This document shows positions 1-5,613 of a DNA stretch of 5,614 nt, piece by piece; the first letter of the stretch is position 1; each line of letters starts with the position of its first letter. Where the stretch lies: positions 1 to 5,614 of the forward strand of contig JAJZRT010000280.1 in assembly GCA_021802595.1 (NCBI GenBank), given 5' to 3'. The translations under genes were made by a program, and so were the position numbers. Origin of the DNA: Pseudomonadota bacterium (GTDB lineage Bacteria; Pseudomonadota; Gammaproteobacteria; Burkholderiales; Thiobacillaceae). Under the pieces are notes generated by a model. It made no database searches, had not been told where the DNA came from, and worked only from the letters and a program-made list of their open reading frames with translations.

Positions 1-9
1 GCGAGCCGG

Positions 10-15
10 TATCAT
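10..15 (+). promoter_or_regulatory. Possible -10 element immediately before the protease start codon
   Basis: TATCAT differs from the sigma-70 -10 consensus TATAAT at one position. It ends 6 nt before the ATG at 22, so a transcript from it would begin at or next to the start codon. No purine-rich ribosome binding site is visible in the 21 bases before the ATG. The -35 region would lie outside the window, so this is only a suggestion. Confidence 0.22.
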
Positions 16-21
16 AACGCC

Positions 22-1470
22 ATGAAGCGATTTTCATGGCTGTTCTGCTTGTTCCTCTGGCCGTTGGCGCTGGCGCATGCCGACGGCCTGCCCGACCTCG
101 GCGAACTCGAGCGCGGCGGCTTCTCCCACCATGCCGAGCGGCGCCTGGGCGAGCGCTACATGGTGGAGATCCGTCGCGATCCGGCCTACGTGCATGATCC
201 GGAAGTCGCCGACTACATCAATCAGCTCGGCCAGAAGCTGGCCGGCCATGTCGATGGCGCGCGGCTGTCCTTCGAGTTTTTCGTCGTGCGCGATGCCCTG
301 CTGAATGCCTTCGCGCTGCCCGGCGGCTATGTCGGCGTGCATACCGGCCTGATCCTCGCGGCGCGGTCGGAGTCGGAACTCGCCGGGGTGCTGGCACACG
401 AGATCTCGCACGTCACGCAAAGCCATCTGGCGCGGATGTTCGGCAACCAGAGCCAGGCCCAGTTGGCCTCGCTGCTGTCCCTGGCGGTCGCGCTGCTGGC
501 GGCGCGCAGCAATCCCGACGTGGCCGTGGGCGCGGCGCTGGCCGGACAGGCGGGGGTGATCCAGAACCAGTTGAACTATTCGCGCGATTTCGAGCGCGAG
601 GCCGACCGCCTGGGTCTCGACCTGATGGAGAAGGGGGGCTTCGACACGCGCGGCATGGCCAGTTTCTTCGAGCGCATGCTGCAGTTCGGCCGCCTTTACG
701 AAAACAATGCGCCGGGCTACCTGCGCACGCACCCGCTGACCACGGAGCGCATCACCGACATGGAGAACCGTATCGCCCAGCGGCCCTACAAGCAGGTGCC
801 GGACAGCGTCGAGTTCGGCCTGGTGCGCGCCAAGATCAAGGCCTGGGACGGCACGCCCGGCGACGCCGTGGCGGATTTCGTCGCCCAGCTCAAGAGCGGC
901 AAATATGCGCGCGAAACCGATGTGCGCTTCGGCTACGCCCACGCCTTGCTGCGGGACAACAGGTTTGCGGCGGCGGAGGCCGAACTTGCCAGTCTGCGCC
1001 GCCTCAGGCTCGAATCGCCGCTCGTCGAGAATCTGGCCGCCCAACTGCGCCTCAAACAGAAGGATACGGAAGGCGCAATGCGGATTTTGCAGGCGGCAAT
1101 GCAGCGCTATCCGCATGCGCGAGCGCTGACCCATGCGCTGATCGAAACGAAAGTCGGCGCTGGCGGGACGGCAGGCGCCGCCGAGGCGATCGAGATGACG
1201 CGCAGGGAATTGCAGCTGACGCCGGGCGATGCGCGCCTGCATGCCCTGCAGGCCAGGGCATATGCCGCTCTGGGCAAGCGCTTGCACCAGCACCGCGCCC
1301 AGGCCGAGGCCTACCTTGCCGAGGGCCAGCTCGACGCCGCGATCATGCAACTGGATCTGGCGCGGCAAGCCGGCGACGGGGACTTTTTCGAGCAGTCCGA
1401 GGTCGATGCGCGCCTGCGCGAATTGCGGCAGCGCAAACAGGAGGAAATGCGGGAGGGGCGCCGCCGCTAG
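22..1470 (+). CDS. bepA: BepA/YfgC-like periplasmic M48 zinc metalloprotease with TPR-like C-terminal domain
   Basis: This 482-aa protein is about the length of E. coli BepA (487 aa). Family members act in the periplasm on outer-membrane protein and LptD assembly, degrading stalled substrates. Residues 1-20 form a Sec signal peptide: Lys-Arg, a hydrophobic core, then AHA before Asp21, a good signal peptidase I site. The M48 domain spans about residues 25-260. The zinc motif HEISH is at 126-130 (ligands His126 and His130, catalytic Glu127), and the third ligand Glu193 lies in EREAD. His237 in LRTHPLTTERI matches the regulatory 'His switch' ligand known in BepA. Residues about 265-475 are Ala/Leu/Arg-rich helical repeats typical of TPRs. 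The start is supported by the signal peptide, although no clear ribosome binding site precedes it. It converges on sat and has no obvious sulfur role. The family assignment is secure. The symbol rests on motif order and length, and another BepA-like paralogue remains possible. Confidence 0.9.
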   Translation: MKRFSWLFCLFLWPLALAHADGLPDLGELERGGFSHHAERRLGERYMVEIRRDPAYVHDPEVADYINQLGQKLAGHVDGARLSFEFFVVRDALLNAFALPGGYVGVHTGLILAARSESELAGVLAHEISHVTQSHLARMFGNQSQAQLASLLSLAVALLAARSNPDVAVGAALAGQAGVIQNQLNYSRDFEREADRLGLDLMEKGGFDTRGMASFFERMLQFGRLYENNAPGYLRTHPLTTERITDMENRIAQRPYKQVPDSVEFGLVRAKIKAWDGTPGDAVADFVAQLKSGKYARETDVRFGYAHALLRDNRFAAAEAELASLRRLRLESPLVENLAAQLRLKQKDTEGAMRILQAAMQRYPHARALTHALIETKVGAGGTAGAAEAIEMTRRELQLTPGDARLHALQARAYAALGKRLHQHRAQAEAYLAEGQLDAAIMQLDLARQAGDGDFFEQSEVDARLRELRQRKQEEMREGRRR

Positions 1471-1481
1471 GGTGTTGCTGC

Positions 1482-1507
1482 CGGCTGCGACGGGGATGCC
1501 GCAGCCG
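1482..1507. terminator. Hairpin between convergent bepA and sat, possible bidirectional terminator
   Basis: CGGCTGCG (1482-1489) and CGCAGCCG (1500-1507) form a perfect 8-bp GC-rich stem with a 10-nt loop, in the 46-bp gap between two convergent stop codons. No T-run follows on either strand, so it is not a canonical intrinsic terminator. It may instead mark a Rho-dependent end or protect the 3' ends of both transcripts. Confidence 0.45.
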
Positions 1508-1516
1508 ACTGGCACA

Positions 1517-2707
1517 TCAAGACTTGTCGAGGCTCTGGTAATAATCCGAGAGGATCTTTGCCACCTCGGGCCGCGAAAACTCCGGCGGTGGCGCTTCGCC
1601 GCGACCGAGCATCTCGCGCACCTTGGTGCCGGACAGCGTGATGAAGTCTTCCTTGGTATGGCCGGGGGCTTCGCGCATCATGACCACGCGACCGAGCTTC
1701 TTCGACCAGGCGGTGTTGTCCGCCATGAACATCTCGATCTTCAGCGCGCCCTTGGGCACATCGTCGAAGATGGTTTGCGCGTCGAAGGGGCCGTAGTAGT
1801 CGCCCACGCCTGCGTGGTCGCGGCCGATGATGAAGTGGGTGGCACCCATGTTCTGGCGGAACACGGCATGCAGAACCGCCTCGCGCGGGCCGGCATACAG
1901 CATGTCGAAGCCATAGCCGGTGACCATCGCGCTGTTGGGCTGGAAGTACAGCTCGACCATCTTGCGGATGCAGGCGTCGCGCACCGGCGCCGGGATGTCA
2001 CCCTTCTTCAGCTTGCCGAGCAGCATGTGGATGACCAGGCCATCGGCGCCCAGGCGGTCCATCGCCATGTGGCAGAGTTCTTCGTGCGCGCGGTGCATCG
2101 GGTTGCGGGTCTGGAACGCGACCACCTTTTTCCAGCCGCGCTCGGCGATTTCGTTGCGGATCTCGACCGCAGTGCGGAAGGTATCCGGGAATTCGGTCTG
2201 GAAATAGCTGAAGCTCAAGACCTTGATCGGACCGGAAACAAGGTAGCGGCCGGCGGAATTGAAGGCTGCCACGCCAGGATGCTCCGGATCGGTGGTGCGA
2301 TAGACCTTCTCGGTCATCATGCGCATCTGCTCTTCGCTGGCCTCCTCGATCGCTTCCACGTCCATGATGGCCAGGACGGGGTTGCCCTCGACGTTGGGGT
2401 CGCGCAGCGCGATCTGCTTGTGGCCCTTGATGGTGCTGATGTCCTTGGTCAGATTGACGACCGGCACGGGCCAGAAGAGGCCGCTGGTCGTTTTCATGTG
2501 TTCCGCGGTGCTGAGGGCGTCGGCCAGGTTCATGTAGCCGGTCAGCGGGTTGAAGTAACCCGACCCCAGCATCACCGCGTTGGCAGCGGCGGCCGAGGAG
2601 AGCATCATCGATGGCAGCGATGCCGCCTTATGTGTCAGCGCCTTATGTTCGGCTACGTCATACACGAACAGCGGGTTGAGTTGATCTGAACCATGTGGCT
2701 TAATCAC
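1517..2707 (-). CDS. sat: Dissimilatory sulfate adenylyltransferase (ATP sulfurylase)
   Basis: Sat catalyses ATP + sulfate <-> APS + pyrophosphate in the cytoplasm. Next to aprBA it probably runs towards ATP and sulfate, the last step of sulfite oxidation. The 396-aa product has the monomer-type Sat layout: an N-terminal PUA-like domain (about 1-165), then the nucleotidyltransferase domain. The nucleotide-binding motif QTRNPMHRAHE is at residues 199-209, with the HxxH histidines His205 and His208. The second signature, GRDHAG, is at 295-300, followed by GDYYGPFDAQ. There is no C-terminal APS kinase domain and no similarity to the CysD/CysN assimilatory type. I start it at the GTG (2705-2707): a GGGAGG sequence lies 7 nt upstream and the resulting start (M)IKPHGSDQLNPLF matches the usual Sat N-terminus. 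An in-frame ATG at 2764 would add 19 residues without family support. It is divergent from aprBA and convergent with the protease gene. Confidence 0.96.
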   Translation of the reverse strand: MIKPHGSDQLNPLFVYDVAEHKALTHKAASLPSMMLSSAAAANAVMLGSGYFNPLTGYMNLADALSTAEHMKTTSGLFWPVPVVNLTKDISTIKGHKQIALRDPNVEGNPVLAIMDVEAIEEASEEQMRMMTEKVYRTTDPEHPGVAAFNSAGRYLVSGPIKVLSFSYFQTEFPDTFRTAVEIRNEIAERGWKKVVAFQTRNPMHRAHEELCHMAMDRLGADGLVIHMLLGKLKKGDIPAPVRDACIRKMVELYFQPNSAMVTGYGFDMLYAGPREAVLHAVFRQNMGATHFIIGRDHAGVGDYYGPFDAQTIFDDVPKGALKIEMFMADNTAWSKKLGRVVMMREAPGHTKEDFITLSGTKVREMLGRGEAPPPEFSRPEVAKILSDYYQSLDKS

Positions 2708-2714
2708 TGTTGAT

Positions 2715-2720
2715 CCTCCC
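2715..2720 (-). promoter_or_regulatory. Ribosome binding site deciding the sat start
   Basis: GGGAGG on the minus strand, 7 nt before GTG at 2707, is a near-ideal Shine-Dalgarno sequence. It fixes the start at this GTG rather than at the upstream in-frame ATG. Confidence 0.85.
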
Positions 2721-2750
2721 GTTAGTGGTTGATTTCGGAGCTCGCAAAAT

Positions 2751-2778
2751 ACAATAAGCCCCATGGCGTTTCGATCAA
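2751..2778 (-). promoter_or_regulatory. Candidate sigma-70-like promoter for sat
   Basis: On the minus strand, TTGATC (2778-2773, 4 of 6 to the -35 consensus) and TATTGT (2756-2751, 4 of 6 to the -10 consensus) are separated by 16 nt. Transcription would begin near 2744 and leave a leader of about 37 nt. Both boxes are weak and the flank is AT-rich, so other placements are possible. Confidence 0.28.
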
Positions 2779-2795
2779 TTATTCTTTTTCAAGCG

Positions 2796-2821
2796 TGTCA
2801 ATGTCTAATTGGCGTTGTCAA
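2796..2821 (-). repeat. Two TTGACA direct repeats spaced 20 bp, upstream of sat
   Basis: TTGACA occurs on the minus strand at 2821-2816 and again at 2801-2796, each followed by CGC (with one extra A in the first copy). Start-to-start spacing is 20 bp, about two helical turns. They could be two activator half-sites or alternative -35 boxes. Neither has a good -10 at 16-18 nt, so a -35 role is doubtful. Chance occurrence is possible. Confidence 0.3.
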
Positions 2822-2845
2822 GGGCAAAGAGCCGAAAAATCAGAC

Positions 2846-2865
2846 TGTTTGATCTCGATCAAACA
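2846..2865. promoter_or_regulatory. FNR/Anr-family (CRP-FNR superfamily) binding site
   Basis: The core TTGATCTCGATCAA (2849-2862) is an exact match to the FNR/Anr consensus TTGAT-N4-ATCAA. It sits inside a 20-bp near-perfect palindrome with 9-bp arms and a 2-bp centre, centred at 2855.5. Its place in a divergent intergenic region fits a regulatory site. FNR family proteins respond to oxygen, and Dnr/Nnr relatives that share this site respond to NO. Relative to the candidate aprB promoter below, the centre falls near -71.5, an accepted class I activator position. It is about 111 bp from the candidate sat start. The site is seen directly; the regulator and target are inferred. Confidence 0.72.
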
Positions 2866-2879
2866 TTCTGCAAAAAACA

Positions 2880-2902
2880 ATTGGTGCGACTTATTCACCA
2901 AT
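2880..2902. promoter_or_regulatory. Inverted repeat, possible operator overlapping the aprB -35 region
   Basis: ATTGGTG (2880-2886) and CACCAAT (2896-2902) form perfect 7-bp arms around a 9-bp AT-rich spacer, centred at 2891. The site lies 35.5 bp from the FNR-like palindrome centre and overlaps the candidate -35 box of the aprB promoter. That position would suit a repressor or a class II-type activator. I do not recognise the motif as that of a named regulator. Confidence 0.45.
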
Positions 2903-2921
2903 CAAAAATCGGGATTATGCT
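2894..2921 (+). promoter_or_regulatory. Candidate aprBA promoter
   Basis: TTCACC (2894-2899, 4 of 6 to -35) and TATGCT (2916-2921, 4 of 6 to -10, including the key A at the second position and the final T) are 16 nt apart. The start would be near 2927, leaving a leader of about 160 nt before aprB. The weak boxes fit an activator-dependent promoter, and this start puts the FNR-like site at -71.5. This is inference from spacing only. Confidence 0.3.
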
Positions 2922-2926
2922 GCTGC

Positions 2927-3060
2927 AGGCAAGGTGATAGCCTCACGCCGTTTCATGAGGTATTTGAAACCCCGTGCTCCGCCGGAAGCGGACTCGCGAT
3001 ACGCCCCGGCCAAGGTAGGGCACGGAAGTCAAATGGACCGCTGCTACGAAAGAACAGCGG
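2927..3060 (+). promoter_or_regulatory. Candidate structured 5' leader RNA of aprBA
   Basis: Several inverted repeats are packed here. CCTCA (2941-2945) pairs with TGAGG (2956-2960), while GTTTCA (2950-2955), inside that loop, pairs with TGAAAC (2965-2970), which is an H-type pseudoknot geometry. CCGTGC (2972-2977) pairs with GCACGG (3020-3025) and encloses a hairpin, TCCGC (2978-2982) with GCGGA (2988-2992). CCGCTG (3038-3043) pairs with CAGCGG (3055-3060) over an 11-nt loop, ending 13 nt before the Shine-Dalgarno sequence. All these pairings can coexist. I recognise no known riboswitch consensus. The structure could stabilise the mRNA, regulate translation, or be coincidental in GC-rich DNA. 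The pairings were found by eye, with no energy calculation. Confidence 0.4.
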
Positions 3061-3073
3061 ATTGTTAGCTAGC

Positions 3074-3079
3074 AAGGAG
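3074..3079 (+). promoter_or_regulatory. Ribosome binding site of aprB
   Basis: AAGGAG, continuing into AGGA, lies 8 nt before the ATG at 3088. It is a strong Shine-Dalgarno sequence, consistent with high expression. Confidence 0.85.
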
Positions 3080-3087
3080 AGGACGTA

Positions 3088-3561
3088 ATGCCTACATTTG
3101 TTCGTACTGAGAAATGCGACGGCTGCAAGGGTCAGGACAAGACCGCCTGCATGTACATCTGCCCGCATGACCTGATGAAGCTCGACAAGGACGGTTCCGA
3201 CACGGGTAACGCCATGAAGGCCTACAACCAGGAGCCGGATCAGTGCTGGGAATGCTATTCCTGCGTGAAGATCTGTCCGCAGGGCGCCATCGAAGCCCGT
3301 CACTATGCCGACATCGTGCCGCTCGGCGGTTCCGTACAGCCGATGCGCGGTTCCGATTCCATCATGTGGACCATCAAGTTCCGCAATGGCGTCGTCAAGC
3401 GCTTCAAGTTCCCGATCCGCACCACGGCCGAAGGCTCGATCGACCCGTTCGGCGGCAAGCCGGTACCCAAGCTGGCCGACATCGAGCAGACCGGCTCGTT
3501 CACGCGCGACGTGATGGGTGGCTTCCGTGCCGGCAATCCTGCCGAACTGATCCGCAAATAA
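3088..3561 (+). CDS. aprB: Adenylylsulfate (APS) reductase, beta (iron-sulfur) subunit
   Basis: AprB carries electrons between the FAD of AprA and the external electron partner, in the cytoplasm or at the inner face of the membrane. The 157-aa product has a ferredoxin-like N-terminal domain with two [4Fe-4S] sets: Cys10, Cys13, Cys21 and Cys25, then Cys53, Cys56, Cys59 and Cys63. Each set ends in Cys-Pro, and as in other two-cluster ferredoxins the last Cys of each set probably ligates the other cluster. Trp54, directly after Cys53 (CWECYSC), matches the tryptophan between cluster and FAD in the Archaeoglobus enzyme. Residues about 70-157 form the beta-rich middle and the C-terminal tail that wraps AprA (IKFRNGVVKRFKFPIRTT onward). 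It is complete, starts 8 nt after a strong Shine-Dalgarno sequence and is separated from aprA by 24 nt, so the two form one operon. No aprM lies between sat and aprB. The assignment is secure. Confidence 0.97.
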   Translation: MPTFVRTEKCDGCKGQDKTACMYICPHDLMKLDKDGSDTGNAMKAYNQEPDQCWECYSCVKICPQGAIEARHYADIVPLGGSVQPMRGSDSIMWTIKFRNGVVKRFKFPIRTTAEGSIDPFGGKPVPKLADIEQTGSFTRDVMGGFRAGNPAELIRK

Positions 3562-3585
3562 ATCAACGAATCGAGGAAACTGAAA

Positions 3586-5613
3586 ATGGCTGGAACATTC
3601 GACTCCCCCGAAATCGTCCAAGAAGAACTGGACATCCTCATCGTCGGCGGCGGCATGGCTGCCTGCGGTACAGGCTATGAAATCATGCGCTGGGCCGAGG
3701 TCGTCAAGGCCGAGACCGGCAAGGACCTCAAGATCAAGCTCGTTGACAAGGCCGCGCTCGACCGCTCCGGCGCCGTTGCCATGGGTCTGTCCGCGATCAA
3801 CACCTACATCGGCCCCCGCCAGGACCCCGCCGACTACGCCCGCATGGTCTCCAACGACCTGATGGGCATCACCCGCGACGACCTGGCCTATGACCTCGGC
3901 CGCAACGTCGATGACTCCGTGCACCTGTTCGAAGAGTGGGGCCTGCCCATCTGGAAGACCGATGCCAGCGGCGTGCGTCACGACGGCGCCGACGCCATCA
4001 AGGAAGGCCTGCCCGCGCTGAAGGACGGCGGCGAGCCGGTCCGTTCCGGCAAGTGGCAGATCATGATCAACGGCGAATCCTACAAGTGGATCGTCGCCGA
4101 AGCCGCCAAGAAGGCCCTCGGCCTCGAGCGCATCCAGGAGCGCGTCTTCATCGTGCACCTGATCAACGACAAGAACGATCCGCACCGCATCGCCGGCGCG
4201 GCTGGCTTCTCCGTCCGCGAGAACAAGATCTACATCTACAAGGCCAAGGCCGTCATGCTGGCCGCCGGCGGTTGCGTCAACCTGTTCCGTCCCCGTTCCG
4301 TCGGCGAAGGTCAGGGTCGCGCCTGGTACCCGGTGTGGAACGCCGGTTCGACCTACTCGATGGCGGCGGAAGCCGGCGCCGAGCTGACCATGATGGAAAA
4401 CCGCTTCGTGCCCGCCCGCTTCAAGGACGGCTACGGCCCGGTCGGCGCCTGGTTCCTGCTGTTCAAGGCCCGTGCAGCCAACGCCTACGGCGAAGACTAC
4501 ATGACCAAGAACAAGGACATGCTGAACGACTACCCGCCCTATGGCCAGGCTGCCGTTCCCGCGTCCTGCCTGCGTAACCACCTGATGCTCAAGGAGATGA
4601 AGGAAGGCCGCGGCCCGATCTGGATGGACACCGTCACCGCGCTGGCCAAGCTGCGCGAGACCCTGTCGCCGAAGGAAGTGAAGCACCTCGAAGCCGAAGC
4701 CTGGGAAGACTTCCTCGACATGTGTATCGGCCAGTGCGGCATCTGGGTCGGCGAAAACATCGAGCCCGAGAAGAAGAACTCCGAGCTGATGCCGACCGAG
4801 CCCTACCTGCTCGGCTCGCACTCCGGCTGCTGCGGCATCTGGGTGTCCGGCCCGACCGACCTCGGCGCGCCGACCAGCGAAACCGAAGCGGGCGTTCCCG
4901 CGCACCTGCCGCAAGGCTGGAACTGGGGCTATCGCTCCATGACCACCGTCAAGGGCCTGTTCACCGCCGGCGACGGCGTGGGTGCTTCCGGTCACAAGTT
5001 CTCCTCCGGTTCGCACGCCGAAGGCCGCATGGCCGCCAAGGCGATGGTCAAGTACGTTCTCGACAATCCGAGCCTCAACGTCGAGTTCGACGAGACCACC
5101 GAGCAGATCGCCGAAGCCATCTGGAAGCCCTGCCGCAACTTCCTCGAGCACAAGGGCTACACGACCGCCATCGACATCAACCCGAACTACATCACGCCGC
5201 GCATGCTGCAGTTCCGTCTGCAGAAGATCATGGACGAGTACGTTGCGGGTGTTGCGACTTACTACAACACCAACGACAAGATGCTCGAACAGGCCGAAAT
5301 GAAGCTCGAGATGCTGAAGGAAGACTCGCAGAAGATGCGTGCGAAGGATCTGCACGAACTGCTGCGCGCCTGGGAAAACTACCATCGCATCCTGACGGCC
5401 GAAGCCCACATGAAGCATATCCAGTTCCGTGAGGAAAGCCGTTACCCCGGCTTCTACTACCGCACCGACAAGAACTTCGTCGACGAGAAGAACTGGCACT
5501 GCTTCGTGAACTCGATCTACGACAAGAAGTCCAAGAAGTGGACCTGCTTCAAGCGCGCCCACGTCGATCTGGTCGACAAGTCGAAGCTGTTCAAGGCCGC
5601 CGCTCCGCACTAA
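3586..5613 (+). CDS. aprA: Adenylylsulfate (APS) reductase, alpha (FAD) subunit
   Basis: AprA is the catalytic flavoprotein for sulfite + AMP <-> APS + 2 e-. With sat beside it, the oxidative direction is likely. At 675 aa it is full length for the family and related to the fumarate reductase/succinate dehydrogenase flavoproteins. The FAD dinucleotide fold begins at LDILIVGGGMAACGTG (Gly21-Gly23), and the second FAD motif is TAGDGVGASGHKFSSGSHAEGR from residue 460. By alignment from memory with the Archaeoglobus fulgidus structure, the active-site residues correspond to Trp247 (Trp234), Arg278 in PARFKDGYGP (Arg265) and His412 in GSHSGCCGIW (His398). A C-terminal helical domain runs from about residue 500. 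GAGGA 8 nt before the ATG (3573-3577) serves as ribosome binding site. The gene ends with TAA one base before the window edge, so the next gene (qmoA, aprM or other) is not visible. Codon use is strongly C/G-ending, as expected for an abundant enzyme. Confidence 0.98.
   Translation: MAGTFDSPEIVQEELDILIVGGGMAACGTGYEIMRWAEVVKAETGKDLKIKLVDKAALDRSGAVAMGLSAINTYIGPRQDPADYARMVSNDLMGITRDDLAYDLGRNVDDSVHLFEEWGLPIWKTDASGVRHDGADAIKEGLPALKDGGEPVRSGKWQIMINGESYKWIVAEAAKKALGLERIQERVFIVHLINDKNDPHRIAGAAGFSVRENKIYIYKAKAVMLAAGGCVNLFRPRSVGEGQGRAWYPVWNAGSTYSMAAEAGAELTMMENRFVPARFKDGYGPVGAWFLLFKARAANAYGEDYMTKNKDMLNDYPPYGQAAVPASCLRNHLMLKEMKEGRGPIWMDTVTALAKLRETLSPKEVKHLEAEAWEDFLDMCIGQCGIWVGENIEPEKKNSELMPTEPYLLGSHSGCCGIWVSGPTDLGAPTSETEAGVPAHLPQGWNWGYRSMTTVKGLFTAGDGVGASGHKFSSGSHAEGRMAAKAMVKYVLDNPSLNVEFDETTEQIAEAIWKPCRNFLEHKGYTTAIDINPNYITPRMLQFRLQKIMDEYVAGVATYYNTNDKMLEQAEMKLEMLKEDSQKMRAKDLHELLRAWENYHRILTAEAHMKHIQFREESRYPGFYYRTDKNFVDEKNWHCFVNSIYDKKSKKWTCFKRAHVDLVDKSKLFKAAAPH

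Larger units (their letters stand above)
2708..3087. other. 380-bp divergent regulatory region between sat and aprB
   Basis: No credible protein gene is present. The sat-proximal part (2740-2920) is distinctly AT-rich and carries the promoter-like elements and palindromes. The aprB-proximal part (2921-3087) is more GC-rich and dense in inverted repeats. One open frame (2729-3088, + strand) crosses the region but looks spurious. The region must contain the start signals for two divergent transcripts, so the palindromes could act on either or both. Confidence 0.85.

Noticed and set aside
34..1515. 493-codon open frame antisense to the protease gene
   Set aside because: It is a register shadow of a GC-rich gene with clear M48 motifs on the plus strand, and has no domain or ribosome binding site of its own.
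1229..2689. 486-codon plus-strand open frame covering sat
   Set aside because: It is in register with the sat codons on the opposite strand, runs out of the 3' end of bepA in another frame, and has a His/Val/Ala-rich shadow-type composition.
2705..2764. Upstream ATG at 2764 as the sat start
   Set aside because: The 19 added residues do not resemble a Sat N-terminus, and the GTG at 2707 has a near-ideal GGGAGG 7 nt upstream.
2921..3087. A known riboswitch, tRNA or small RNA in the aprBA leader
   Set aside because: I looked for conserved cores of cobalamin, TPP, SAM/SAH, c-di-GMP, fluoride, guanidine and preQ1 elements, and for a tRNA T-loop, and saw none. It is kept only as an unassigned structured leader.
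2729..3088. 119-codon open frame spanning the sat-aprB intergenic region
   Set aside because: It has no Shine-Dalgarno sequence, overlaps the sat leader, the FNR-like site and the aprB leader, ends at the aprB start, and shows no coding-type codon bias.
2953..5610. 885-codon open frame on the minus strand, antisense to aprBA
   Set aside because: It is in exact register with the aprB and aprA codons and exists only because those genes avoid TTA, CTA and TCA. Its translation is Val/Gly/His/Leu-rich, low in complexity and lacks recognisable motifs.
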